DNA of 62,933 nt from an uncultured Flavobacteriales bacterium (GTDB lineage: Bacteria > Bacteroidota > Bacteroidia > Flavobacteriales_G > Salibacteraceae). The notes beneath the pieces were generated by a model, which made no database searches, was not told the DNA's origin, and saw only the letters and a program-made list of their open reading frames with translations. The stretch spans positions 1 to 62,933 of the forward strand of contig CALCCE010000188.1 in the NCBI GenBank assembly GCA_937899835.1, in the 5' to 3' direction. This document shows positions 49,893 to 58,674 of the stretch, one piece after another (position 1 is the first letter of the stretch; each line of letters opens with the position of its first letter). The position numbers were made by a program, and so were the translations under genes.

Positions 49893-51188
49893 TTAGCGGG
49901 GAAGTCGAAGGCAAAGTACCCAGTTGATGGCCAAAATCACCGCGGTGACCAAAAAGGTAGCCGGACCAAATGTGCCATAGAGGTAACCGCCAATGACCAG
50001 TCCAACAATGCTGGCCAAACTCCCGGAGCTATTGGCGATACCTTGAACGGCACCCTGCTGTGCTGCACCGCCGGTTTTGGATAGGAGGGACAGAAAAGAA
50101 GGCCACATGAGGCCGTTGCCTAAAGCAAAAAGAACGCCTGCCATGTACACCAACTCCTTTCCTCCCAGTCCGATCACTACGAAATTGCCTACCAAAATTG
50201 CTCCACCAACAATGATCAATTGCGATTCGGAGAGCCGTTTGGAAAGCAACGACAGCAACGGGCCCTCTACAACGATCATGAGTCCGCTGAGGAAGGAAAA
50301 GAATATCCCAAGGCTAAGCGAGTCCCATTCTAAAAAATGGAGGGCGTGCATGGGAAAGGCGGCATAAAACAGGCTGAACCCTAAAAAAGTGAGGAAGTAG
50401 ATGCCCAAAATGAGCGGGATGGAGGGCAGTCTTAGCAGTTCTTTGAAACTGTTTTTGGCTTTCGTTTCCGAGTTGAGTTCATAACATTCCTTGTGCTCTT
50501 GGTGAAAGAATTTTTTGATGCTAAGCTTGAGAGCCGGTAGGGGTTGAGCATCTTTTTTCGATTCTGGCAGGTGGCTCCAAATCAGGTAGAGTGCAACGGT
50601 AGAAATGAGCATGGCCGTGAGTACCGGAAGGGTTTCCTGCAGCACTGTAGCGCCCAGCAATCCCGCCAGTGCTGGTCCAATTACAAAGCCCAGGTTGGAA
50701 GAGATGGTCATTTTCGCAAAATTCGATTTGCGCGTTTCTTCGGTGGAAATGTCTGATAAATAGGCGTTGGCCACGGAGATATTTCCTCCGGTGAGTCCAT
50801 CCAGCGCACGTGCAAGGAGCAGGAAGATTAAAGGCAAAGTGATGGCAAAGCTGCCCAAAGTAGTGCTGTCTACCCTTAACAGGGAATCTGTGGGTAGGTA
50901 GAGCGCAATGAGGAAAACGACCCAGGCCAGAAAGGTTCCTAACTGGCTGAGGAGCAAAATTTTTCGACGGCCGAAGCGATCGGACCACCGTCCGAGCAGT
51001 GGTGCTCCAAAAAACTGAAATGCGGGATAGGTTGCCCCCAGCAAGCCGTAAATAAACTCATTGCCCCCAAAGCGGTTGACCAAAAAAACCAGGAAAGGCA
51101 TGATGATGCTGTAGCCCAGCATGCCGATAAAGTTGACCGACAATACCGGAAGCAAAGAGATCGGGGTAGAACGATTGGAGGTCGGCAT
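49893..51188 (-). CDS. MFS transporter (TetA-like drug efflux group)
   Basis: A 431-residue membrane transporter with 12 hydrophobic segments. The first cytoplasmic loop signature is in GRWSDRFGRRKILLLSQLGT (about 62-80), and a central loop rich in charged residues (PESKKDAQPLPALKLSIKKF) separates the two halves. The overall pattern LARALDGLTGGNISVANAYLSDIS resembles TetA/multidrug efflux proteins. The substrate is unknown. It is transcribed alone; upstream is a separate AlbA_2 gene. No resistance genes surround it. Confidence 0.9.
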   Translation of the reverse strand: MPTSNRSTPISLLPVLSVNFIGMLGYSIIMPFLVFLVNRFGGNEFIYGLLGATYPAFQFFGAPLLGRWSDRFGRRKILLLSQLGTFLAWVVFLIALYLPTDSLLRVDSTTLGSFAITLPLIFLLLARALDGLTGGNISVANAYLSDISTEETRKSNFAKMTISSNLGFVIGPALAGLLGATVLQETLPVLTAMLISTVALYLIWSHLPESKKDAQPLPALKLSIKKFFHQEHKECYELNSETKAKNSFKELLRLPSIPLILGIYFLTFLGFSLFYAAFPMHALHFLEWDSLSLGIFFSFLSGLMIVVEGPLLSLLSKRLSESQLIIVGGAILVGNFVVIGLGGKELVYMAGVLFALGNGLMWPSFLSLLSKTGGAAQQGAVQGIANSSGSLASIVGLVIGGYLYGTFGPATFLVTAVILAINWVLCLRLPR

Positions 51189-51281
51189 GCTTATTATTTT
51201 AGCAACTTTTCCGATGCGAAGCTGACCAGAGGGAGCGTTAGAAAGAAGTCTTTAGGCAGTGCATGTAGAATGCCGCTATGT

Positions 51282-52499
51282 TCACAACCAAGAAGGATGT
51301 ATCCTGATGTTTACCCGAAATTTAGTCGAGATATTTAGCTCAAATGCTGCTTCCGGGCTCCCATTTTCGCGCAGTTTCTTTTGTGCATTTTTTACACCCA
51401 GGTTGAATCGGTTGACGTATCCCATCGTTTTGAGGGCTTCGGCAATAATCGGGTTGCGGTAATCGCTTGCGTCTGGAAAATTCTCTTCACGTACCTCCCC
51501 GTAAAGTCCGCCGGAATTAATGATTTCAATCCGATCAGCGAATTCATAAATATAAATGGGGGCATTCGACTGATAATCGCGGTGCATAATGGCATTCATT
51601 ACAAACTCCCGCATGCTCCAAAATGGATAGTTGAAAACACGCTCCTCCCGCATTGAGCCGTTACGGACGGTTTTTGACTTGATAACATTGCCTTCGATGA
51701 AGCGATCAACCACGGCTAACTCCGTCAAAAGGGCACCTGAAAAGCGTTTTTCGTATTCAATATCTTCCGAAACGTCTTTGCCTGGATATTTAATGTATTG
51801 AATGTAAGCTCCTGGTAAGTAAAAGAGAGGATCTAACGCTAATAGTAGAATTCCGGCATTGGTCGGGCAGCGATGCACCAAATCGTAAAACCGCAATGAA
51901 GCAAGTTTTTGTTCGATAGAGCGGTTGTTTTCTTCCAGAGTTTCCCGATCAATGGCTTGCGGGAGGTAAGTAACTTGAAAATTGTTCGAATCTAAATCAG
52001 CTACAGCGGAACCAGGTAAAGGTTGTGCGTCAAATGTTTTGGCGGTAGAGGTACGTTTCTCGGTTAGCCTTCTTTCCTCTGCTTCGTTAGCAACAGAAAC
52101 TCGGGGACCAATCCTAATGTGACATTTGCCCTTGTATCGAACCGGGGGATGAAATGCAGGAAACACTTCGATCACTACTACCTCTCCTTTCCCAAAACCT
52201 TCTTCGGCTGAGAATTGATAAACGGTACTCACCGTCATCGAGGGTTGAGGCAGGACATTGCCATTTGAACGAACTCCTCCAATTCCTTGAAGTTCATTAT
52301 CGCCGAACTCCGCACCAGCGACAGTACCATCGTCGGACACGCCCAGAAGTATATAACCGGGATGTTTATGGTTGGGGTAGTCGTTTGAAAACGCACAAAC
52401 CGCAGGACCAATTTTATCTTCTCGAATTGAAAGGGTTCTTTCGATTCGATCCGACTCCATGTCGCCTAAAAGTATTTTGAGTTCGTCTTTCGAAAGCAT
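51282..52499 (-). CDS. AlbA_2 and GHKL ATPase-like protein
   Basis: A 405-residue protein. The N-terminal AlbA_2 (divergent AAA-4/Schlafen-type) domain covers about 5-130, with ESDRIERTLS and NDYPNHKHPGYILLGVSDDG. The middle (130-280) is less conserved. A GHKL/HATPase_c-4 type domain is seen in the last third (MREFVMNAIMHRDYQSNAPI, then FADRIEIINSGGLYG). This pairing occurs in predicted transcription regulators and in some defence-island proteins. No such island is visible here. The start at 52499 (MLSKDELK) falls just after the terminator of the pfkB gene, so it needs its own promoter, which I could not find. Confidence 0.85.
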   Translation of the reverse strand: MLSKDELKILLGDMESDRIERTLSIREDKIGPAVCAFSNDYPNHKHPGYILLGVSDDGTVAGAEFGDNELQGIGGVRSNGNVLPQPSMTVSTVYQFSAEEGFGKGEVVVIEVFPAFHPPVRYKGKCHIRIGPRVSVANEAEERRLTEKRTSTAKTFDAQPLPGSAVADLDSNNFQVTYLPQAIDRETLEENNRSIEQKLASLRFYDLVHRCPTNAGILLLALDPLFYLPGAYIQYIKYPGKDVSEDIEYEKRFSGALLTELAVVDRFIEGNVIKSKTVRNGSMREERVFNYPFWSMREFVMNAIMHRDYQSNAPIYIYEFADRIEIINSGGLYGEVREENFPDASDYRNPIIAEALKTMGYVNRFNLGVKNAQKKLRENGSPEAAFELNISTKFRVNIRIHPSWL

Positions 52500-52513
52500 T
52501 TGGTTTGAAATTA

Positions 52514-52549
52514 TAAAAAAAGTCCCGCCCGCCAACGGCGAACGGGACT
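52514..52549 (-). terminator. Rho-independent terminator after the PfkB kinase gene
   Basis: On the minus strand, AGTCCCG/CGGGACT (52521-52527 and 52543-52549) with inner pairing GCC/GGC, then a run of seven T. Confidence 0.8.
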
Positions 52550-52574
52550 GTGCTTTAAAAGTAGGTGGAATCGT

Positions 52575-53501
52575 TTACGACAACGAAATGTCGAATTGAA
52601 CGAGGTCTACAAACTCCTGAACCCGAGCATTTACTGCTTCCTGGCTCAAGCCCATCAGGCGCTCAGTTCCAAATTTTTCTACTGTGAAAGAAGCCATGGC
52701 AGATCCATAAATAATGGCGCGCTTCATGTTGTCGAAGGAAATGTCGCCTGAGGCAGCGAGGTATCCGGTGAAACCTCCGGCGAAACTATCGCCTGCTCCG
52801 GTAGGATCAAATACTTCTTCGAGGGGCAATGCCGGTGCGAAAAACACTTGATTGTTGGAGTTGAACAACAAAGCTCCGTGCTCGCCTTTTTTGATCACCA
52901 AATATTTAGGGCCCATGCCAAGAATGGCTCGGGCAGCCTTCACGAGGGAATACTCACCCGAAAGTTGGCGGGCTTCTTCATCGTTGATGGTCAACACATC
53001 CACGTGTTGGAGCACTTCTTTCAATTCTGGTAGCGCAATGTCCATCCAAAAGTTCATGGTGTCCAGCACGACCAACTTTGCAGTCCCTTCCAATTGTTTC
53101 AAGGCACCCAATTGCACAGAAGGCGTTAGGTTGCCCAACATCACAATTTCAGGAGATTTAGCCTTTTCAGGAACAATCGGGTTGAAGTCCGCCAATACGT
53201 TTAGCTCAGTAGCCAGCGTATCGCGGGTGTTCATATCGTTGTGGTAGCGGCCCGACCAGAAAAAAGACTTTTCACCAGCTTTGATCTGCAAGCCTTCCAG
53301 GTCAATGTGGTGCTGGCGCAAGGTCTCCAGCGTTGCTTCCGGAAAATCGTCTCCTACAACAGAAACCAGGTTGATGTCTTTGGCGAAGTAAGAAGCGGCC
53401 AAACTAATATAGGTAGCCGCGCCACCAACGATTTTGTCAGTTTTTCCAAACGGCGTTTCGATGGCATCGAAGGCCACCGTTCCGATCACGAGTAAGCTCA
53501 T
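52575..53501 (-). CDS. PfkB family sugar kinase
   Basis: A 308-residue ribokinase-type carbohydrate kinase. The N-terminal GTVAFDAIETPFG and GGAATYISLAASYF and the C-terminal DPTGAGDSFAGGFTGYLA (catalytic Asp in the GAGDS motif) are present. A lid segment lies near 12-30. Family members phosphorylate ribose, adenosine, fructose phosphates or nucleosides; the substrate cannot be told from sequence. The start at 53501 is preferred over 17 upstream codons because a -7 box (TATTTTTG, 53525-53532) lies between them. It has its own terminator. Confidence 0.9.
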   Translation of the reverse strand: MSLLVIGTVAFDAIETPFGKTDKIVGGAATYISLAASYFAKDINLVSVVGDDFPEATLETLRQHHIDLEGLQIKAGEKSFFWSGRYHNDMNTRDTLATELNVLADFNPIVPEKAKSPEIVMLGNLTPSVQLGALKQLEGTAKLVVLDTMNFWMDIALPELKEVLQHVDVLTINDEEARQLSGEYSLVKAARAILGMGPKYLVIKKGEHGALLFNSNNQVFFAPALPLEEVFDPTGAGDSFAGGFTGYLAASGDISFDNMKRAIIYGSAMASFTVEKFGTERLMGLSQEAVNARVQEFVDLVQFDISLS

Positions 53502-53524
53502 AGCTGTTTCTTGAAATTTGGGGG

Positions 53525-53532
53525 CAAAAATA
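53525..53532 (-). promoter_or_regulatory. -7 box (TATTTTTG) for the PfkB kinase gene
   Basis: An exact minus-strand TAnnTTTG, 23 bases upstream of the ATG at 53501. It lies inside the longer frame and fixes the start. Confidence 0.5.
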
Positions 53533-53694
53533 AGCCAAACATTCCAGTTCAAGCGGCCCTGATCCGTCAGGTTTTTAAGTGCTTATCATACTGTACCATT
53601 ACTACACAAAGCAGGTAGAGGAGCTAAGCCCGGAGTGAGTAAAGCAGGATTTTTGGTAATTTATAAGAGTTTCGAACTTCTTACCTAATCTACT

Positions 53695-55440
53695 ATGACC
53701 CGACAAGTACTTTTTGTTTCCTTACTCTTTAGCTTTTTAGCACTCCCTGCAAGCCTTTTTGGACAAAGCGTAGCAGTAAACTCAGTAGTACCCAGCAGTC
53801 CGCTCACCTCTTGTACCAACTCTTTTGTTACCATATCGGGTTTCCTGTCCTCGGTTAGTTATACCTACAACGGTGCAAGTGTGTCCACGGTCGGCAACAC
53901 CATCACGGTAACGGTAGATTACAATGCTCCTTTTATTGTTCTGCCCGCAATAGGGCAATTTGTACAAACCGTATCGTTGGGAAACATTCCTGCGGGGACT
54001 TACAATTTGGTAGCGGTTGGTACCTTGAATGGAGCATTCCAAAGTTCGCAGACCACTTCAATAACGGTCGTTTCTTGTTGTCCGGCAATACCTTCCTTTA
54101 CCACCAGTGCTTCCAGCTTATGCCCGGGCGATTCCCTGCACCTTATCAACACCAGTACCGGCCAAACCACCAACACCTGGTATCAAAACGGGAGCTTGCT
54201 TTCTACTGCCACCGATGTTTCCTTGGTGCTAAATACCCCCGGAAACTATACTTATAAATTGGTGGTATCTGACGGAATCTGCAGCGACTCTACCGAAACC
54301 ACGGTAACCGTTAATCTGTTGCCCGTCATCAACCTTGGACCAGACACTTCTCTTTGTCAGGGCAATGCATTGACACTTGACCCCGGTCCTTTGTATCCGG
54401 CCTATGCGTGGTCTACCGGGGCGAGCACCCAAACCATATCCGTTGCTTCGGTGGGTACGTATTCGGTAACGGTAACTGATATCAACGGATGTTTCATTGC
54501 CGATACGCTTTCGGTAAACGCGGTGCTTCCCAACGTTCAGGCAAGTTTGGGCAACGATACTTCTTTGTGTCCGGGCGATTCGATAGTGCTCAACCCTGGG
54601 CAAAACTGGACTTCTTATCTATGGTCGAACGGAAGTTCGGGGAGTACCCTTACTGCGGCAAATGGTACTTATTCTGTTACGGTGAGCGCTACTGGCCTTT
54701 GTCCAGGTTCGGCCAGTATCAATCTAAGTGAGTATCCCGTTTTGCCCTTTTCTTTGGGCAACGATACTACTGCCTGCGACTCTGTGATTTTGGATGCGGG
54801 AAATCAATTTGCTCAATACGCCTGGAGCTCTGGAGAAAATAGTGCCAGCATTACCGCAACCTCCACCAACATTTACACCATTACCGTAACTGATGCCAAC
54901 GGATGCACGCAAACCGATCAAAGGACAGTTACCCTAACCGGAAGTCCCGATGTTGACCTCGGTTTTGACAAGTTGGCTTGTTTGGAAGGGCAAGGCGAGT
55001 TGCTGAATGCGACCGTTCCCGGAACGGGAATTACCTACTTATGGCAAGATGGAAGCACGGCTGCTACTTTTTTAGCGCAAAGTAATGTACCGGGGATATT
55101 TAGTTACTGGGTGCAAGTGACAGAAGGCAATGGATGCGTAGACGCCGATACGGTGGCAGTAGAATTTCAAACCTGTACAAGTGTGGAGGAACACTCTAAA
55201 TACTTTTCTTTTCAAGCACATCCCAACCCAGCCAACGAGGTGCTTTATTTAAAGAGCAATCAACAGGGTGCAGCAACCTATGCAATGGTGAACCTGCAAG
55301 GACAAGTAGTACAATCGGGCAATGTACAACTCAGCTTGCAGAGTGAAGCACTTTCCATTTCCTCTCTAGCCAGCGGGGTCTATTTCCTTAAGGTGGAGAT
55401 CGAAGGGATATTTCACGTTCAAAGAATCGTAGTAGAATAG
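53695..55440 (+). CDS. T9SS type A cargo protein with repeated PKD/Ig-like modules
   Basis: A 581-residue surface protein. The signal peptide ends near residue 23 (LFGQ). From about 135, Ig/PKD-like modules of about 85 residues recur, each with the pattern LGxDTSLCxGxxxxLxPG and YxWSxGxxxxTI. Examples are LGPDTSLCQGNALTLDPG, then LGNDTSLCPGDSIVLNPG and LGNDTTACDSVILDAGNQ. This form of module is frequent in large Bacteroidota adhesins. A type A sorting domain ends the protein (HPNPANEVLYLKSNQQG, then LASGVYFLKVEIEG). It is followed by the lectin gene on the same strand. Surface binding is likely. Confidence 0.88.
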   Translation: MTRQVLFVSLLFSFLALPASLFGQSVAVNSVVPSSPLTSCTNSFVTISGFLSSVSYTYNGASVSTVGNTITVTVDYNAPFIVLPAIGQFVQTVSLGNIPAGTYNLVAVGTLNGAFQSSQTTSITVVSCCPAIPSFTTSASSLCPGDSLHLINTSTGQTTNTWYQNGSLLSTATDVSLVLNTPGNYTYKLVVSDGICSDSTETTVTVNLLPVINLGPDTSLCQGNALTLDPGPLYPAYAWSTGASTQTISVASVGTYSVTVTDINGCFIADTLSVNAVLPNVQASLGNDTSLCPGDSIVLNPGQNWTSYLWSNGSSGSTLTAANGTYSVTVSATGLCPGSASINLSEYPVLPFSLGNDTTACDSVILDAGNQFAQYAWSSGENSASITATSTNIYTITVTDANGCTQTDQRTVTLTGSPDVDLGFDKLACLEGQGELLNATVPGTGITYLWQDGSTAATFLAQSNVPGIFSYWVQVTEGNGCVDADTVAVEFQTCTSVEEHSKYFSFQAHPNPANEVLYLKSNQQGAATYAMVNLQGQVVQSGNVQLSLQSEALSISSLASGVYFLKVEIEGIFHVQRIVVE

Positions 55441-55527
55441 TCGATTTACCGTTGCCTTGGTTGGCTCAGCCATTGCCTTTCCGGGAATGCTCCTAGCCTA
55501 ATTGGGTCCTGAACAGTTGGAACAGCG

Positions 55528-55556
55528 GGGTATTTTGAGGTTTCATCAAAACACCC
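55528..55556 (+). promoter_or_regulatory. Hairpin just before the lectin gene start
   Basis: GGGTATTTTGA pairs with TCAAAACACCC (10 of 11 positions) and ends 9 bases before the ATG at 55566. ATTGGGT (55501) can also pair with ACCCAAT (55553), giving an alternative fold. It would cover the region where a ribosome binds. Confidence 0.35.
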
Positions 55557-55565
55557 AATCCAATT

Positions 55566-57236
55566 ATGAAGGCATCTTTTTACTTGTATTCCCATCCAGG
55601 AGATAGACGCATTTCCTGGCCAACGATCGGTCTTGGACTTTTCTTTTTGCTCCTTGCGTTTTATACCCAGGGGCAAAGCTATACAACGGTAGGCAATGCT
55701 AGCTCCGACCCAAGCTCACCGTGTGGTTCGGGAGATTGTTACCGCCTCACGCCCAACGCTACCTGGCGATCTGGCGCGGTTTGGAGCAATAATCAACTCG
55801 ACCTCACCGCGCCATTTTACATATGCGCCCAGCTAAACTTCGGAGGGAAAGATGGAAGTGGTGCTGACGGTATTGGCTTTGTGCTACACAACGACCCGCG
55901 CGGTACCGGAGCCATTGGTGGCCAGGGCGGCTTCATGGGAGCAGGCCAGTCTCACCCCACAGGAAACCCGGGCTCTTCAATCACTCCCTCGATGATGGTG
56001 GAGTTTGACACCTGGAACAACAACGGCAGCAACGAAAACTTTGACGACCTGCCCACGGATCACATTGGCATCAACAAAAACGGAGATTTTTCGACTACCG
56101 CCCACAAAACCGATGCAATTCCCGGAGGAGGAAACCTTGAAGACGGGGACTGCCATCAGGTGTGTTTCCGCTGGAATCCAGACCAACAATTGTTTGAAGT
56201 GTTTGTAGACGGCAACTTGCGCATCTCTGAATCGATTGACCTGATAAACGACTATTTGGACGGAAGCACAACAGCTACATGGGGCTTTACGGGGGCTACC
56301 GGAGCGGCCTCCAACAGTCAAAAGTTCTGCATTGAGTCAGTGAGTACGGGCAAAGATTGTTGTGACGACCTCTACCTACGCACCGACAATCAACCGTGCA
56401 GTGGAGCCATTATGGCGGGACTTTGGACCTCCGATCCTGCTTGTGGTGACTTGTCGATCAATATGCTGGGTTTTCAGCAAGTGTATCAGGGACCCGGCTA
56501 TGTAATTGGAGTTTACACCCTGGCGCCTCAAACTTCAAATAGGTACCGCATTCAGTTGGTTAATAACGAAGGAGATGTGATTTGCGAGAAGGTGGAAATT
56601 CGAAACTGCGACTACATCATCGATTCCTGTGATCCCTGGTCGGTGTATTCAAATGTCTCTTATACCACGCCTGGATGGGAAGACCTGTTTGTGGAAGAAA
56701 ACCCGTACATGCCGACTCCGGTATATGCTATTCGGGTAGACGGAGTAGTAACGGTTGACGGCTTCGGAAGTCCAATAGCGATACCTACCAGTGCTTCGCC
56801 CGGAGCATTGCACATCGGTTCTGTTGATCCTGCCACAAGCCCCAACCCAACGGTGGAGTTTTTAGACGTTGGCTATGGCGTCATCTGTTCCCGTACCCTG
56901 AGTGTAAATGGAGTTGGAGGCGGTCCTTCGCCCCGCCTGTCGGTTGACCACAACAAAAAACAGGCTACTACAACGCCCTTGCCTGAGATGATGCTGATGC
57001 CCAACCCCTCCCGAGAGCAAACCACCGTTACCTTTTACCTGCCTCAGTCAGCTTCATTGCAGTGGGAGGTGCTTTCCCTGGAAGGAAAGCGGGTTGCCTC
57101 GACCGGAGTTTTGAAGCGTCAGGAAGGTCCTCAACAAATCGAGATCTCCACCGAAGCATTGCCTGACGGTATTTATGTGTTGCAGTTGCACACTCCGTGG
57201 GGAACGCAAACAGAAAAGCTAGTGGTTCAGCATTGA
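55566..57236 (+). CDS. L-type-lectin domain T9SS cargo protein
   Basis: A 556-residue protein. A signal anchor-like stretch (residues 20-38) is followed by a legume-type (L-type) lectin domain at about 40-262. Its landmarks are GADGIGFVLHNDPRGTGAIG, SMMVEFDTWNNNG, DHIGINKNGD and VFVDGNLRISES, the usual carbohydrate and metal-binding loops. After a Cys-rich beta segment (300-420) the last 85 residues form a type A sorting domain: MLMPNPSREQTTVTFYLP, then LPDGIYVLQLHTPWG. It should be an exported sugar-binding protein. The N-terminal extension before the signal (KASFYLYSHPGDRR) is long and may be an over-extended start. Confidence 0.87.
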   Translation: MKASFYLYSHPGDRRISWPTIGLGLFFLLLAFYTQGQSYTTVGNASSDPSSPCGSGDCYRLTPNATWRSGAVWSNNQLDLTAPFYICAQLNFGGKDGSGADGIGFVLHNDPRGTGAIGGQGGFMGAGQSHPTGNPGSSITPSMMVEFDTWNNNGSNENFDDLPTDHIGINKNGDFSTTAHKTDAIPGGGNLEDGDCHQVCFRWNPDQQLFEVFVDGNLRISESIDLINDYLDGSTTATWGFTGATGAASNSQKFCIESVSTGKDCCDDLYLRTDNQPCSGAIMAGLWTSDPACGDLSINMLGFQQVYQGPGYVIGVYTLAPQTSNRYRIQLVNNEGDVICEKVEIRNCDYIIDSCDPWSVYSNVSYTTPGWEDLFVEENPYMPTPVYAIRVDGVVTVDGFGSPIAIPTSASPGALHIGSVDPATSPNPTVEFLDVGYGVICSRTLSVNGVGGGPSPRLSVDHNKKQATTTPLPEMMLMPNPSREQTTVTFYLPQSASLQWEVLSLEGKRVASTGVLKRQEGPQQIEISTEALPDGIYVLQLHTPWGTQTEKLVVQH

Positions 57237-57261
57237 TCCAATAGTTTTTGGGTAGACCCAG

Positions 57262-57303
57262 CCCCGGGCCACCATTCTATATGGAGGTTCGGGGTTGTTT
57301 TTT
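57262..57303 (+). terminator. Rho-independent terminator after the lectin gene
   Basis: CCCCG/CGGGG (57262-57266, 57290-57294) with inner CCACC/GGAGG pairing, then TTGTTTTTT. Confidence 0.65.
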
Positions 57304-57435
57304 CGAGGAGAATCTTTAGGTATACTTTGAACTCCGCCAGAGGTTTTTTACCTTGAAGAGGCCCACAGCTTGATCGTTGCCCCAGTCTTGGAATCAACTC
57401 CTGGGCCCGGATTGTACCACCAAGAAGCAACACCA

Positions 57436-58206
57436 TTGAGCATTCGAACCATTCTTGTGGAAGACGAGCTTGCACCGCGAAGGCGGCTCTTGCGCCTGAT
57501 TGAGCAGGCGCACCCAGATCTAAAAATTTGCGGCACTTTTTCCCGTGCCTCCGAGGCAAGAGTGTATTTGTCCGAGTCTAAAGTCGACCTGGTTTTTCTC
57601 GACATTCATTTACCGGGGGAGAGCGGCTTCGATTTGTTGGACGCATTTCCCGAGCGGTCCTTTCAGGTGATCTTTGTAACTGGTTACGATCATTATGCCA
57701 TTCGGGCCATCCGGTGTCAGGCCTTGGATTATTTATTGAAGCCCGTTGATCGGAATGCCTTGAAAGCAGCCATCGGCCGAATCAAGGAAAGCATCGTCAC
57801 CCAGAAACCGGAAATACCTTCGAAAAAAGAAGCCTCGGGCCATCCAGATTCGTTGACCCTTTACCACCGGGATGGATTCGACCTCGTGCGGTTTGTTGAC
57901 ATTCTTTATTTAAAAGGGGAAGACAACTACACCCGGTTTTTTCTCGAAGACGGCACTTTCAAGTTGGCAACGCGGACCTTGCGTGAGTTTGAAAACTTAT
58001 TGGCACCGGTAGGCTTCATTCGAATTCACAAGTCTCATATCGTGAATCCGAGATGGATCAAAAGTTACCGCTTTGAAAATTCAGGTCGAGTAGAAATGAT
58101 CGATGGCCAGTGGTTAGACGTTTCCAGAAGGCGGAGCGAAATGCTTTTCGCGCAACTCGACCGCTTTAGCATCAGTACCCGTTCGCGCATTGGGTTTCGG
58201 TCGTGA
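57436..58206 (+). CDS. LytTR-type response regulator
   Basis: A 256-residue regulator. The receiver has ILVEDE, Asp56 in LVFLDIHLPG, Thr82 and Lys102 in YLLKPV. The LytTR domain is at about 150-250 (ILYLKGEDNYTRFFLEDGTF, then IRIHKSHIVNPRWI). No kinase gene is nearby, so its partner must be elsewhere. The start is probably TTG at 57436 (SIRTILVEDE follows); an in-frame TTG at 57370 would add 22 residues without family similarity. It follows two T9SS surface genes and the terminator. Confidence 0.85.
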   Translation: MSIRTILVEDELAPRRRLLRLIEQAHPDLKICGTFSRASEARVYLSESKVDLVFLDIHLPGESGFDLLDAFPERSFQVIFVTGYDHYAIRAIRCQALDYLLKPVDRNALKAAIGRIKESIVTQKPEIPSKKEASGHPDSLTLYHRDGFDLVRFVDILYLKGEDNYTRFFLEDGTFKLATRTLREFENLLAPVGFIRIHKSHIVNPRWIKSYRFENSGRVEMIDGQWLDVSRRRSEMLFAQLDRFSISTRSRIGFRS

Positions 58207-58276
58207 TGCACCTCTTTTCTTCCAATTTGAAAATTTGATTCCTGTAGTGGTGTTGGAGAAGAGCTTTTCTGCAAGC

Positions 58277-58304
58277 CATTGATTCACTTTAAAGTGAATC
58301 AATG
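58277..58304. repeat. Perfect 28-base palindrome between LytTR and XRE genes
   Basis: CATTGATTCACTTT followed by its exact reverse complement, with GCAAGC (58271-58276) and GCTTGC (58310-58315) as outer arms. It may be an operator for the XRE gene 82 bases downstream or a terminator of the LytTR gene 70 bases upstream, since TTTT follows the outer arm. No other copy was noticed. Confidence 0.55.
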
Positions 58305-58386
58305 ATTAAGCTTGCTTTTAAATTGTTTCTATAAATTAGTCAAAGTCGTTGACCGACCTGAATAAAAAGGGTAAATCGAAAAACCG

Positions 58387-58674
58387 ATGAAACAAAAGCA
58401 CCAAGCCTTCGATCGGTTGTTGGAAAAGGCAACGCCGGAACAAGAGCGTCAAGTCTCCCTTAGCCTGGACATTGTTTTAAAAATTGAAGCCATCCTCGAT
58501 CGAAGAGGAATGTCCCGAAAAGAATTGGCTGCTGCCATGGGAAAACGAGAATCGGAGATCAGCAAATGGATGTCGGGTGTGCACAATTTTACTTTGCTGA
58601 CCCTTGCGAAGTTGGAGGTGGTGTTGGGAGAACCCCTTTTGTTGGTTTCGAAAGAAAGAGAAAAGCGGGACTAA
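58387..58674 (+). CDS. XRE-family HTH regulator (antitoxin-like)
   Basis: A 95-residue DNA-binding protein. The helix-turn-helix is at about 28-84: VLKIEAILDRRGMSRKELAA, then MGKRESEISKWMSG and FTLLTLAKLEVVLG. This size and order resemble HigA/antitoxin-type regulators, but no toxin-like gene is adjacent. A 28-base palindrome upstream is a possible binding site. The stop (TAA) is interlocked with the stop of the next gene on the other strand (CTAA at 58671-58674). It may regulate itself. Confidence 0.85.
   Translation: MKQKHQAFDRLLEKATPEQERQVSLSLDIVLKIEAILDRRGMSRKELAAAMGKRESEISKWMSGVHNFTLLTLAKLEVVLGEPLLLVSKEREKRD

Noticed and set aside
51282-52499. AlbA_2/ATPase gene as part of a defence island
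   Set aside because: Its neighbours are an MFS transporter and a sugar kinase with its own terminator; no nuclease, helicase or restriction genes are nearby.
53558-53576. Hairpin CCTGA-TCCG-TCAGG followed by TTTTT
   Set aside because: It lies in a divergent gap with no plus-strand gene before it, so a terminator has nothing to end. The five-base stem may be chance.
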